Shown here piece by piece: positions 10,398 to 22,342 of a stretch of DNA of 64,000 bases. Location of the stretch: contig OX421964.1 in assembly GCA_949128115.1 (NCBI GenBank), positions 4,278,001 through 4,342,000 on the forward strand, in the 5' to 3' direction. The stretch's first letter is position 1. Each line of letters begins with the position of its first letter. The position numbers and the translations under genes are program-made. The DNA comes from Anaspis maculata. Lineage: Eukaryota > Arthropoda > Insecta > Coleoptera > Scraptiidae. The notes beneath the pieces are model-generated. The model was not told where the DNA came from. It made no database searches and worked only from the letters and a program-made list of their open reading frames with translations.

Positions 10398-11116
10398 GCT
10401 GTGGTTATCCATAAGGAGCACAACCAGATCCTCTAGGCTTGCTTTGAGAAACTGCTGGACATGCTTCAAATATTGTACGAAAATTTCTTCCGTTATCCAA
10501 CCTCTTTCAGGGCAACAATACTCAGCCCCAGGTGGACCCCTTTTTTTTCAGCCAAGCACCGGACTCCTTTCTCGAGCAAGCCAGGAAGACGTGCTTTGTC
10601 AGATTCTGAAGCGGATGAAAGTAAGTTATCAAACCTGTCCTTCAACAAAGGGAAGTCCCAACCAGGGATCACGGTCGCAACTGCTTTGAGCTCCAGGATT
10701 CAGGGGTAAGGGTGTATTGGGTAGCAACGCAGTCCAACGACTATAATTGCCTCCTGCAAATAGTCAACCTCAAATCCACCAAGTGACGGGAAAACAATTG
10801 TACTGATGAGGTCGAAAGTGCTGTTTACAGAAGAAATAGAAAAATATTTCATTTTGTATGAAGTTTGAAAGAAAAACTTTTGATATCGAACTCCAGTTTT
10901 CGAGATTTCCTCTCTGGCAAAACTGCAAATTTTCCTACTTTTTATCGCGTGAACAGATTTCCACCATCTCTTTTGAACAAGAGGTAACTGGTTCTTGAAC
11001 ATTATCCAACTTTTTTCCAATTTTCCGGGAATTTTCCGGTTGAAAATGTGAAACCGGCCTGGGTTATCGAGACCGGACTTGGATGATGGAGCTTAAAGTG
11101 AAGCCTTAATCGACGA

Positions 11117-11325
11117 TTTTAACAATAAGATGATTTGGGAAAAGATTTGAGGTTCTTCATGGAAAGTTCAAATTTTCCTGACAAAATTATCAATTTTCTA
11201 CAAATTATTCTCAATCTTTATCTCTTATTCCAACTTCTCAACCGAAGAGACGTTTCGAACAAAAATTGCCATAGGTTCCTGGATACTAATCGGGGAAGTG
11301 TTGGAGTCACACAAACGTTTTTTCT
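11117..11325. repeat. Dispersed repeat, copy 2 (inverted partner at 9600-9835)
   Basis: Reverse-complement match to 9600-9835. The DNA from 10398 to 11116 between the copies holds short open frames only (102 and 106 codons), none recognisable. Confidence 0.7.
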
Positions 11326-11390
11326 TTGTTTTTGACAGTGATTGACGACCCACTTACACGTCAAAATCCTATCTACACGTGTTTGTTCTA

Positions 11391-14300
11391 CAGAGTGATC
11401 CACCGAGATTCACCCCCTCCCCCCTATTTGAACTTTTTTCTGTTGGAATCAATTGGTGGGGAAGAAATTTCTTCCAGCAATTTCTCTCGCAGAATTCAAG
11501 TTTGGGCACCACAGTTTTTCATATCCTATTGTATACAGGTTGTTTCAAAAACCTTCCAAATTTTTTTGGCACCTTGTATCTGAATAGTAGAGATGATGCG
11601 GCTTTCCTTTCCAAGTCTAGATATTATTATCTGTTTCACCCTTATTTGCCACACAGCAAGCCATGATATTGTTTTGTTAGGTTTAGCATACCGACGAAAC
11701 TATCAGTTTATTGACAAATTTTGACAATGTCAGGTCAAATCAGTTTTCAAGATGCCAAATCATCCCGCATCGAACAAAAATACAAGTTTGAGGCATATTT
11801 AGCACGTTGAGCGCCTACAGTCAGACATGGTCGAAAACATGACGGTGAATGGGACCGTTTTAGTCTTGGGGCAAGTAAAAACTTACGGTTCTTTTACTCT
11901 CAGCTCAAGTTTGACTTGGAGTCAAGCAATTCATGTTCAAGTTTCAAATATTGATTCACCTGTGCTTTTTTCTTGCATTCCTTGAGCCTACACCCCTGGC
12001 CCAAATTCTTCTCCACGGCGCAGTGTCATTGCGGTATCATTGTGGCGATTTAAGTGAGCAGTCGGTTTGACAGCTTTGAAAAAATCGATCTTCGGATTAT
12101 CAATGTCAGAGCTATATAACCTTCACGGCGTGAAACCACGTGTGTGTCTCAAGAATACCAACGTAACTGAAATTTTCCATAGCTTGCTGAGTAGCAAATA
12201 AGGGTGAAACGGATAATATGATTCGATATTTGAATAAGATCATGGTATACAGGTGTTCATTTTTACATTTCTCACCCCAGATCAATCCCCGCCAAACTTT
12301 TTTCATGAAAAACGCCGGATCAGGTCAGATCGATTTTAATTTTGTGAGGGACATCTAATAGTCCGAACGTTAAGCTACATGAATGGGACCCACCTTGCAT
12401 TCTCGAGACAAGCGACGAAATTTGGCACACTTGTTCACTAGACCCTACTCTTCGATTTAGGAAATGTTGCCACCATCTGCGGAGATCGTGCAGGCACTTT
12501 ATACAGGGTTCAGTGAAAAAAATTTGTTGAAAAATCGTAAATCGTGGACCATAACCGGTGGACGTATGTAAATCAGGATATTGATGATTTGTCCCATGCC
12601 CATGAAGATGCTACTAACAGTTTTGAAATATCTTGAGGCGTTTCCGAAATACGTTGGAAGAAGTGAAATTTCTTCAACTTCTTTCTTTTTTCAATAAATC
12701 AGTTGTTTTTGGAGATATCGAGCTGCAACTTGATATTCCGGCAAACAAATATGTTTTTAATGAAACTCGATGTGGAGCCATCGACAAAGACTGCTAGATT
12801 CGAAATTAAGATCTTCAACTTTTTTTCCATCGTGAGCGCCATCTTCAAATTGCTCTTCATGAAATTGTTGAAAAAATAACAGGTAACGACTTTATTGGAC
12901 ACACGCGTTCATTTTATCATGAAAAACCAGGTCTTGAATCGCAGCAATAACCTCTTCGGCCCAGAAACGTTATCAAGTTAGTTTTTCTTGATTTCTTTCA
13001 ACTTAGGTGATGATCATCACCAAATGGAACTTTGGATCGATTAGATGTTGACCACATTATAATCTACATTATCTTGTGCAGCCAGGCACTGAATTTCATC
13101 ATCATCAACCAAGTGGTGTTCTTTTGGCAAACAGTTGAACAAAAAGTTTGCTTCGATTTTTGTGATAAAAGCAAAAACGGCAGGGTCACGTCGTCCCTTC
13201 AAACCCGATTGAAGCAAATTTGTTACCAAAAATGCTACCAATTGATACTGAAAGAGTTCGGAGGAATGTCTGCTGTAGTTTCAAGTTGAACCGAAATGGA
13301 TTTTTCCATTCTACTTCTGCAGGAGGGACGTCGAAAGTGTTGCTGAAGCTTGATATTTGGAATGTTTTTTGTTGAATATTGCGAGAAACGCTTCAAATAT
13401 AATCTGTAACAACGCTTTTCACGTCCCTCCTGCGAACTAAAATGTATCAATCAGTTTGAGCTTGGCTTGCACATTCCTCCGAATCATTTCAGTGTCAGTT
13501 GATAGCACTTCTGGGTACATGTTTTCTTTATTCATTGTTTGAGGGCAGAAGGGGACCCTGCATTATTGGCCTTTTTTACAAATATTTAAGTAGACTTTTT
13601 TGTTTTATTGTTTGCCAAAAGAACACCACTTGACTGATAATGATGAAATTTGGTGACTGACGTTGCAAAACAATGTTGATTAAAATTTTGGCAAACATTC
13701 AATTGATCCAAAGTTTCATTTGGTCATGATTGTCACGTAAGTTGAGGGAAAACAGGAAAAACGAACTTGATAACTTTTCTCGGGCGAAGAGGTCATTGCC
13801 ACGATTCAGCACCTGGTTTTCCATGATAAAACATCGTTCGTGTCCAATTAAGTCGTAACCTGTTGTTTTTATCAACAATTTCGCAAAGGGCAATTTGAAG
13901 ATGGCGCTCACGATGGAAAAAAAGTTGAAGATCTTAGTTTAGAATCTAGCAGGCTTTGTCGATGGCTCCACATCGCGTTTCATAAAAAATATATTTGTTT
14001 GCCGGAATATTAAGTTGCAGCTCAATATCTTCAAAAACAACTGATTTATTGAAAAAAGAAAAAAGTTGAAGAAATTTCACTTCTTTCAACGTATTTCGGA
14101 AACGCCTTGAAATATTCCAAAACTGTTTGCAGCATCTTCATGAGCATGGAATCAGTCATCAATATCCTGATTTACATACGTCCACCGGTTATGATTCACG
14201 ATTTACGATTTTTAAAAAAAATTTCTACTGAACCCTGTAAAGTGTCTGCACGATTTCCGCAGATGGTGGCAACATCTCTTAAATCGAGGAGTAGGGTCTA

Positions 14301-14747
14301 GTGAACAAGTGTGCCAAATTTCGTCGCTTGTCTCTGAAATGCAAGGTGGTTCCTCTTACCAGCCGGACATAAAACACGTATTGCCGAATTCTCATCAATA
14401 AAAATCGACCTGTTCCAGCGTTTTTCTTAAAAAAATTTGGCCGGGAGAAATCTGCGGGGTGAGAAATATGGGAATAATCACCCTGTTCATGATCCTATTC
14501 GAATATTAAATTACATAAATGAACTCAGAAAAAAAAATCGCATCATTTCTGATATTTAGATACAGAGTGTCAAAAAAATTCGAAAGTTTCCCCGAAACCC
14601 CCTGTATACTATAATATACAAATAAATTTTGTTTCCAAATTTGATTTCTGGAGAAAAAATGGTTAGAAAATGTTTTTCTTCACCAATTTATTCCAACAGG
14701 GAAAATTCTAATTGTGAGGGGGAAGGGAATCTTGGTGGATCACCTTG
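11391..14747. mobile_element. 3.4-kb palindromic TA-flanked element (TA-CAGAGTGATCCACC ends)
   Basis: The left end TA-CAGAGTGATCCACCGAGATTC is matched inverted at the right end (GGATCACCTTG-TA). The arms are inverted copies over most of their length: 12400-12920 pairs with 13790-14345, and 13075-13130 with 13600-13660. An inner stem around 13257-13345 pairs with 13410-13485, with a centre near 13370. TA on both sides is the Tc1/mariner-type target. No transposase is seen. The open frames inside mirror one another between arms. Confidence 0.82.
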
Positions 14748-14749
14748 TA

Positions 14750-15475
14750 CAGGGTGATCACGCGAGATGGGACCACCCCAACTGAACGCTTCCCTTTTGA
14801 GATATTTTTCAAAATAAAAAACCAATCCTTGATAATTTTCCCTGTACTTTTTGAGTATATTCATCATAATTTTCTATATCTCGTAATATACAGGGTGTTG
14901 GAGAAAAAAAGTTGAACTTTTGCAACACCCTGTATTTACTTATTGTTATCTAGACAGTTTGCTTTGCTGGTTACAAAATTGTATGGCACTTGTCGATTTT
15001 CTCTCGAATAACTTGTCAAAAAAATTAATAAAATCTGAATTTCATGGATATTATTCTGATAAGATGGTTGTAATTACAGCACTAAATACCCAAAAAACAC
15101 TAAAGCTAATTTTTAGGCTACAGATAAACAAAACATTTGATTTCATTGGAAACAAGGCTCACTTCTGAAATTTAGTGCTGTAATCACAGCCATCTTATTA
15201 GAATAATATCCACGAAATTGAGATTTTGTCAATTTTTTTGGCAAGTTGTTTGAGAAAAAAATCCACAAGTGTCATCATAATACAATAAGTGAATACAGGG
15301 TGTCGCAAAAATTTAACTTATTTTCAACGCCCAGTATACTATGAGGTATAGAAAATTATGATAGATATATCCGAAAACTACAGGAAAAATGACCAAGGAT
15401 TAGTTTTTTATTTTGAAAAATATCTCAAAGGGGAAGCGTTTAGTTGGAGGGGTCCCATCTCGCGTGATCACCCTG
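14750..15475. mobile_element. 726-bp near-perfect palindromic element, TA-flanked
   Basis: Starts CAGGGTGATCACGCGAGATG and ends with its exact inverse; the terminal match with flanking GTA/TAC is 28 bp without mismatch. The centre is near 15112. Each arm carries, about 141 bp in, a 46-bp mini-palindrome beginning and ending in TACAGGGTGT/ACACCCTGTA (14889-14935; inverse near 15293-15345). It directly abuts the preceding element and shares its TA at 14748-14749. Confidence 0.9.
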
Positions 15476-15588
15476 TACAAAGTGTTGAGATAAGTGACCC
15501 CTCATACGTTCTTCACGGTATATCTCTCTACAAAGTGATTTTTGAATCACGAAAAAATATATGAATAGTTCGTAACAACTTCTTGTTC

Positions 15589-15594
15589 TTTATT
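15589..15594 (-). terminator. Polyadenylation signal of RR-1 gene 1
   Basis: AATAAA on the minus strand, 47 bp downstream of the stop codon. Confidence 0.65.
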
Positions 15595-15640
15595 TATCAC
15601 AATAGTTCTTCACACTTAATCATTCACAAAAGTCTAAGGA

Positions 15641-16018
15641 TCAGTTAAATCTCCTATCGATTTTCGGTGCGTGATTCGCGATGTATTGCAGCGCCCTTTG
15701 GATCGCCGGCGGGATTGGCGGCGGGGTCGGCAAGTGATCGCCCTGGGGCTGGAACCCGTTTTCGTCGGCCGTGTAGGTCAGGTGTATTGTCTGTCCTTCG
15801 GGCGACTGGTACTGGAATTGTCCCTGCACCGCCTGCGTCTCGGGACCCTTCGGGAACCCCTGCTGGTCCTCGTAGATCCCGTTGCTCGTTTCGTACGCGT
15901 ACTCGTGTGTACCGTCCGGCCTTATGTCCAGATTTTGCCTCAGGATTTTATCGTACGGTTCGTATTGAGGCTTCGCTCTCACCAGCACCAACGAGACGGC
16001 CAGTAACGAAAAAATTCT
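15641..16018 (-). CDS. RR-1 cuticular protein, gene 1, main exon
   Basis: Encodes 125 residues and the stop of a secreted chitin-binding cuticle protein. The exon starts after the acceptor TTGTTCCAG (AG at 16019-16020) in phase 0. It opens with a hydrophobic run RIFSLLAVSLVLVRA, the rest of a signal peptide, then mature KPQYEPYDK. The Rebers-Riddiford domain covers residues 38-105 of the assembled 129-residue protein: [50 protein letters not shown]. The proline-rich ending and the aromatic residues that face chitin place it in the RR-1 (soft cuticle) class. An AATAAA lies at 15589-15594 on this strand, 47 bp past the stop. Exon 1 is proposed at 19687-19698. An overlapping plus-strand frame is antisense shadow. 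Confidence 0.93.
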   Translation of the reverse strand, partial: RIFSLLAVSLVLVRAKPQYEPYDKILRQNLDIRPDGTHEYAYETSNGIYEDQQGFPKGPETQAVQGQFQYQSPEGQTIHLTYTADENGFQPQGDHLPTPPPIPPAIQRALQYIANHAPKIDRRFN

Positions 16019-16719
16019 CTGGAACAACGGATTTGTGGTAGAAGTGAGATTTCATTAAGCTTGATAAAACTGGAGTTGATATCATATTTTCACGTTTCAG
16101 AAGTGAAAGTAGGCAACCAATTATACAATGTCGCAAAATTTTGCAGCTCTTTCTTGAAAAGACAAGGCAGGTGCTGAAAATTTTTCTGCAGGTCAGCGAT
16201 CTTAGTTATTCATGTTTTGGAATATCTATAGGCTATTGCATAGGCGGGTACAGGAAAAAAATGCAGTAATTACTTCAGTTTTGATTCCATGATAATTATG
16301 AGGAAATGCATGGAAAAAAATTGAAAATAGAATTATCTTCACCCTGTTTACTTGCTGAAAATGGAGTTTACATCTTGCTTTTCCAACAAAAACTGTGGAA
16401 CTATAGGTATACAGCAAGAGACGGCTCTTCGAACCCTTCTAGTTTTGTTAATTTGAAAGATTACAGTTTACTGTAATTATGAGAAAGAAATATCTATAGC
16501 ACTGGATGTGTATTGATTTTTTTTTATTCACAGGGTGAGTCATAGTGTTGCCGTCTAGAGTTAGACTTTCTAGAGTCTTGTCTTGAAAAGACGTCAAGAC
16601 TTAGACAAGACCTCTAGAAACTCTTGTCTTGAAATTTCTAGACAAGACAAGAGTAGGGCTGTCAAGATCAAGAGTCTTGATTAGACTCTTGAAAAGAAAA
16701 AAGAAAAAAATCAGATATA

Positions 16720-17272
16720 CAGGTGATTCAAAAATGGCGCATTTCCTTTCGGGCACGTTATAGTGGACGTTAACGGAGCGTGGGAAAAATAATAAAAAAA
16801 ATTAATCGGCTTCGATTTGCAAGTTATTAACAAAAACAAATCTGTTAAATCTGGCAGCATCGCATTAGTACCTACCTCGCACCTTTAGATCAAAGAGGTA
16901 CATCACAATAGCATTATTGTATTGTTACCCTGAAAACTCCGTAGAACCTGCCAGACCATACTAAACATACTTGCCAAATGTATTTTCACAGCACTTTTGA
17001 GGTGGAAGACAAATTTTGAAATTTGAAAATACGACTCAAATCACAATTGCAAGAGAAATTTTCATTCGGAAACTACTAACGACATGTGACTCTTCGCAAG
17101 TAACAATGCTTTGCTTTAAAATCATGCAAACTGAAGAAGTTAACTTCTCAACTTCACCTCTTCGTAACTCAAAGGATAAATGAGCCAATTTTTTTTTACT
17201 ATTTTTTCCGTGCTCCCTCAACGTCTCCCACAACGTACACGGGAGGAAATGCGCCATTTTTGAATCACCCTG
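16720..17272. mobile_element. 553-bp palindromic TA-flanked element
   Basis: The end CAGGTGATTCAAAAATGGCG and its inverse CGCCATTTTTGAATCACCCTG lie between TA dinucleotides. The arms converge on a diverged centre near 16995. The right arm shares a block with 36330-36500 (GGGAGACGTTGA, GAAGAGGTG, CATTGTTACTTGCGA), so it belongs to the same family as the element at 36300. Confidence 0.82.
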
Positions 17273-17391
17273 TATTCCTCTCTGTTGACGGTTTTTATTG
17301 TCTACTGAATTGTGGTGTTTTGCTTGGAGATTCCTAACAGAATTTATTGACAGAATAAAATAACATCAATAAGGGTAAAAGGTATATTATA

Positions 17392-18022
17392 CAGGTGTTT
17401 GTAAACTTTGGGGTAGAAAATCGAAACGCAGTTACGGAAATGCTTCAAAAGTATCAGAAAAATATTGAAAAAAATTTAGGGTTCTTATTTTTGGAAATAT
17501 GGAGGGTCAAAATGTGGTCTTTCGACCCCCTCTATTTTCGTTATTTTGAAAGATTTTAGTGAACTGTTCTCAACAGACCAGGAAGCAATGTTTTTGAACC
17601 TTTTAATGTGTTCTGTAATTTTATTTACTATACAGGGTGAGTCGCAAATCCTGAAAATCCAGTTTTCTTTAAAAATGCATGCAGAAAATTTTATATGAGA
17701 ACTATTTGTTCATAACCTCTAGAACCTTTCACGGCCATTTTCGAGGAAAAATTGATTTTTGCGATTAATGACTCACCCTGTACACTAACTAAAACTACAA
17801 GACACATTCAAAGGTTAAAAAAATTTGCTTTTTGGTCAAATGGTGAGAATTTCCTAAAATCTTAAAAAAAAAACGAAAGTAGGAGGAGTCGGAGGACCAC
17901 CTTTTGGCCCTTCATAATTTCCAAAAATAAAGATCATAGTTTTTTTAAACATTTTTCCGGCACTTTTGGGGCATTTCTTCAACTGCGGCTCTATTTTCTA
18001 CCTCAAGTTTGCAAACAGTCTG
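17392..18022. mobile_element. 631-bp palindromic TA-flanked element with a smaller one nested in its middle
   Basis: Starts CAGGTGTTTGTAAACTTTGG and ends inverted GCAAACAGTCTG, with TA on both sides. The arms include the mirror pair near 17500-17545 and 17885-17930. The centre holds the separate 148-bp element at 17633-17780. Confidence 0.8.
17633..17780. mobile_element. 148-bp MITE nested in the palindrome centre
   Basis: TA-CAGGGTGAGTCGCAAATC at the left and GATTAATGACTCACCCTG-TA at the right, inverted copies of one another. It begins with the same CAGGGTGAGTC as the older element at 16531. Confidence 0.8.
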
Positions 18023-19686
18023 TATATTCACATGACATCTCCTTCAGACCCTATATGTCTCTACTGTTTTTTTCTGGTTCTCATGCGAAAGTTTCCTCCA
18101 AGTGATATTTTTTCAAGGGCTGCTCCAACCTGTTCATTTCTACTTCTGCAAAAAATAGCTGCGCCTTTTCAGATGACAACTTTTGGGAAATTAGGTCGCT
18201 CAATAAGGCTCTTGAGAAGGTTTTTGGTCAATAGCTACAAAACAAAGTGAGAAACACTTTAAAAGGAGCCAATAAAGCCTTAAAAGCCAATAAAAGGAAA
18301 ATGATTCAGACAACATGCTGCAGTTAGATATTATTTCAGTGTAGGTACCAAGGCAAATTACCGATCAAGCTGGTATCCTTTTTCAAACTTGAGCAAAGTG
18401 AGTCCTCTTGCCCGCGTCAAGTTGACACAAGCGGGAACCTGACACAGGCCTCCAAACAATCGGTATATTTTTGACAAAAATATTGGACCACGTCCGCAGT
18501 AGGACATCTGGGAACTCGGGGTCCCGATTAAACCCGGTTATTCACATTTATCCGTGCAGCAGCAATGTTGCGAACACCAAACAGCAAATATTGAAGTTGA
18601 TTGATCGACTTTTCTTCGACTGTGACTCTTTTTCGTTGACTGTTTCTCGACGTTCATGTGGCAACCTGATACTGTTCTTGGCTTGCTTACTCACTCGATT
18701 TGAGCGGATGGACTGCGGTGAGCTGAATTTCTATTTCCTTTCGCGGTGCCAGATTTTTTTAATACTTTTTTAACTGAACAGTAGTTGACTATATTTATTC
18801 GGGCATCAACCTACGGCAATAAAATCGTATCGTGTCATTTTATATAAAATTGCAGAAATACGTCTACTAACAGATCAGGGGTGGCGATGGCAACCTTTTC
18901 TTTCAGCACTCACACCAATGATAAATTTCAGTGTGAATAAAAGTGGGTCTTTGTTTTGAAATTTCAACGTTAGTATAACCAAGTAGAATATTTTATTGGA
19001 GCGCAGTCTCTATTCGAAGGGTGCTCCTTGCTCCTCACAGTTTCTTTATTTTTCTTGCTTAAAGATGTTTATATTCCTGTCACGTATTTTTTTAGGAAGA
19101 GGGGGTTTTATAGAATTTTAATTTCAAGAGTCTATCTAGACTCTTGAAAAATTTCCATCAAGAGTTAGAGTCTTGTCTTGAAATTTTGAAAAAATCTTGA
19201 TATTTCAAGACAAGACAAGAGTAGGGCAACTCTTGTCTTGTCTTGTCTAGACGGCAACACTAGTGAGTCAAAAACTGAAAGAACTAATATTCGAACGACC
19301 AGTTTTTGTCCCAAATTTTTTTCAAAAGTGAAAGCCGAAGATTTTTTCAACCATTTTTTCTGGGATTCCCTGAGGGTCCTGCACTACGTGCATGCTGCAG
19401 AGCTTTTCCATCATTTTCTGGACACCCTGTATAACTAGTGACCTACTTGCATTTGTCACCAATAAAGTTTATAGGTCCTTGATTTGGAGCAAAAACTTCC
19501 CATATTCAACAAAAATTTAGTTCAGGTATTGATAGAAAATGGAACTATACCTACTTGAAGGAACAGTAGGTAGGTACCTGAATCAAATACCGCATTCACC
19601 TAATATTGAGTGATGAACATTATTTTGTATTTTGTGTGTAGTAGCTTATAGGTAGGTAAGTACGGATTTGATACTGTTGTACTTAC

Positions 19687-19698
19687 CAAACTCGTCAT
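19687..19698 (-). CDS. Proposed 12-bp first exon of RR-1 gene 1
   Basis: On the minus strand ATG-ACG-AGT-TTG is followed at once by the consensus donor GTAAGT (19681-19686). Joining it in phase 0 to 16018 gives MTSLRIFSLLAVSLVLVRA, a well-formed signal peptide. RR-1 genes usually have just such a 4-6-codon first exon, as genes 2 and 3 here do. A TATAAAAC box lies 87 bp upstream. The intron would be 3,668 bp (16019-19686) and holds the second hAT-like element. No nearer ATG-donor pair of the right phase was found in a manual scan. Confidence 0.62.
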
Positions 19699-19784
19699 TT
19701 CGCCGCTATTTTCGGGTCTCTGTTCTACTCTACTACTTTACTTGGAAAAGTACTACGACTACCTACCGAAATGTCCTTGTTGAA

Positions 19785-19792
19785 GTTTTATA
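19785..19792 (-). promoter_or_regulatory. TATA box for RR-1 gene 1
   Basis: TATAAAAC on the minus strand, 87 bp before the proposed start codon, leaving room for a 5' UTR of about 55 bases. Supports the exon 1 proposal but is not independent proof. Confidence 0.5.
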
Positions 19793-20105
19793 TCAACCTT
19801 ATTCCCCCCTTTTGCGATCGAATTATGCAAAAGGTGTGTAAACTTTTGTCTTTTATTGTTAATGTATGTAAATAGTTAGCGCGAATTTGGTTCGAACTGC
19901 GATGAGTATTTTGTATAGGTCGGGTTTCCCATGGCGTCTTTGTTGAGATAAAATGCATCAGCGGACTTTCTATCGGGTTTTGGGTTTGAACTCAGTCTGG
20001 GAGGTGTCTGGATTGTTGCTAAATGGTGACGTGGTCGGCTTTTTGCATTTCTGCCAATAATCGTTTGGGGGTCATTGCACTACTTGGATGTATGGCAACT
20101 AAATA

Positions 20106-21184
20106 CCGGGTGATCATTTGAAAACTATCCACCTGCAATAACTCCTGATTCCTAGTGAAAATGTCTTCGAGCAAAAACAGGTCGATTTTTATATCGAAGG
20201 GAACATCTAAAACATACATTAGCGATTTTCTACCTTGAGCCCCCTCGCCCCCACCTACCCCAACTTCAAAATTTCAAATGACACTACCTATTTTGCGGTA
20301 CATCAAATTCAACAAAATTGAATTCTCTTTCTAAAAAAATATTTCTAAAATTTTTAGTCCCACCCCTCTCCTCCCCTAAATTCTCAGAGTGTCCAGTTAA
20401 ATATTCTCGACCTCTCAATTCTTTTCAATGCAGTCAACGTCATCCTGCGCAACATCGAAAGAGAAAGTTTTCTATGGAAAAAATGCCACCCAAATTCACC
20501 CCTTCGCTCCCCCTTCCTCACCTTAAAAATCTAAAATAACAATACCTACTTTGTGATATATCAAATTGAAGGGAATTGAATTCTCTCCCTGAACACGATT
20601 TTTTCGAAATTTTCAAAACCCCCGTTTCCCTACTAAAATCCTCCAAATGTCCAGTTGAATGGGGGAGGGGTTGAAAATTTCGAAAAAATGGTTTTTAGAA
20701 AGATAATTTGATTTCCTCTCATTTGATGTATCACAAAGTGGGTGGTATATTGTTGAGTTTGATTGTTGAGGTGGGGGAGAGCAATGGGGTCAATTTGAGT
20801 GACACTTTTTCCACCGAAAATTCACTTCTTTGAAGCTATTCTGGAAGATGCTGACTAAACTGAGAAGAATTGAGGGGTCTAGAATATTGAAAGGGACATC
20901 CAAAGAATTTTTAGGGAGAAGGGGGGTAGAGTTAAAATTTTTGGAAATATCTTTTTCAAAAAGAGAATTCACTTTTCTCCAATTTGATGTATCGCAAGGT
21001 AGGTAGTGTCATTCAGAATTTCATTTTTAGGATGGGTGGGAGCCAGGGGGCTGGAGATAAAAATTTGCCAATGTATGTTTCAAATGTCCCCCTCGATATA
21101 AAAATCGACCTGTTTTTGCCCGATGAAATATTGACTAGGAATCAGGAGTTATTGGAGGTGGATAGTTTTCAAATGATCACCCGG
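20106..21184. mobile_element. 1.08-kb palindromic TA-flanked element (CCGGGTGATC ends)
   Basis: The left end CCGGGTGATCATTTGAAAAC is exactly inverted at the right end, and the match continues through CCTGATTCCTAGT / ACTAGGAATCAGG. The interior repeats a diverged block (around TTTGATGTATCACAAAGT and GTCCAGTT) several times in both orientations. TA lies at both outer edges. The apparent frames (66, 73, 60 and 87 codons) mirror between arms. Confidence 0.83.
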
Positions 21185-21394
21185 TATACCATCGTCCTTT
21201 TATGGCGTAGAATACGGGATATCTTCCATAAACGAAACCGGTGGTGATCGAATGCTTCAGATTAGATAGTGCAAGTTAGTATCCAAGTCATCTACTTCAC
21301 GGGCCCTTCCAAAAAAATTAGGAGGTAATAATTTAGTGCTATTCTAGTATATGTAATGTACCTATATAATATATTATCTACCTACATGATAAAA

Positions 21395-21800
21395 CGGGAT
21401 TCGGATAACTCACCGACAAGACAACTCACCGACAAGACGACTCGTTGACAAGAACAACTTACCGACAAGACAATTCACCGCCAAGACAACTCGACGAAAA
21501 GACAATTCATCAACAGGACAACTCATCGACAATAGAACTTTAACGATAACTCATCACAACTCACTTTCTAGTTTTTGTTTTTTTTTGAAGACCCGGTCAG
21601 ATCAAGTCAGGCAATGTAGTTGTCTGGTTCGAAAACAACTTGCACATGTTTAATAAAATGAACCTCGTCAGCTCTCAGTATAATTTTTAGGAGTCACGAT
21701 CAGAGTAAGTCAGGTATATAAGTTCTTTGCTTCGAGAACAACTTGGACAAAGTCAGGTCTTGCTGGAAAATTATCCTGTCGATGAGTTGGATGAGAAAAA
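21395..21800. repeat. Minisatellite array A (CACCGACAAGACAACT units) with short inverted partner
   Basis: From CGGGATTCGG at 21395 to about 21550 a 16-17-bp unit built on CTCACCGACAAGACAA recurs about nine times with variation. At 21775-21795 CCTGTCGATGAGTTGG is one inverted unit. The DNA between contains two diverged copies of a block ending AACAACTTG. The first 23 bp match the outer edges of the arrays at 49097, 51999, 58740 and 59325, so this is probably a truncated member of that foldback family. Confidence 0.72.
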
Positions 21801-22342
21801 AAAAGCTATCTCAGGACCAAATTTTTGTCCCTCCATAACTTCAAAATTGAATGAAATAAAATTTTGGTAAGAACTTTCAAGTACTCTATACTACATCTCC
21901 ATATTACGCAGCTTGAAGGTGGCTGGACACTTTTGAATCACCCTGAATACCTATATACGTGATGTGGTCCACTAGGAGATATGCTAGTTCACATGGTAAA
22001 CGCAGGGATGCACCAGTTCATTCGGCAAATCACGAATTACGCTAGTTCTAACCGTGTCTCACGAGTTACGTTAGTCTCATTAAGGGGCATCTCGAAGAAA
22101 AGTTTTAGCTTTGGAATACTAGACATTTTTGGCTTGAGTATTAAACCAACCCTCGCCGTATGCAATGTATTATTCCACCATTTAGCATTACCTCACTGTC
22201 GTGACGTTCCCATTTTTGTTGTCCTTCTCTTCTTGACTTTTCTGTCGTTCAGCTATCCAGTTAGTACTCACATAACTCGTGAAGTGGGTACTACTCAAAC
22301 AAACAAGTTTACAAATAGCATCAACTAATCACTAATAACGTA

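Larger units (their letters stand above)
16543..19262. mobile_element. hAT-like element, 2.7 kb, with CAAGAC/GTCTTG subterminal repeats, in the intron of gene 1
   Basis: The ends TAGTGTTGCCGTCTAGA and its inverse TCTAGACGGCAACACTA are bounded by exact 8-bp duplications GTGAGTCA at 16535-16542 and 19263-19270. Within 180 bp of each end the pair TCTTGTCTTGAAA / TTTCAAGACAAGA recurs many times in both orientations. Two or more palindromic elements have inserted in it (16720-17272, 17392-18022). The remaining 18025-19080 has frames up to 100 codons that I do not recognise, so the element is probably non-autonomous. It sits inside an older CAGGGTGAGTCA…GGACACCCTG element (16531-19429). Confidence 0.87.

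Noticed and set aside
15667..16041. Plus-strand frames over RR-1 gene 1
   Set aside because: Antisense shadow of the conserved GC-rich cuticle exon on the minus strand.
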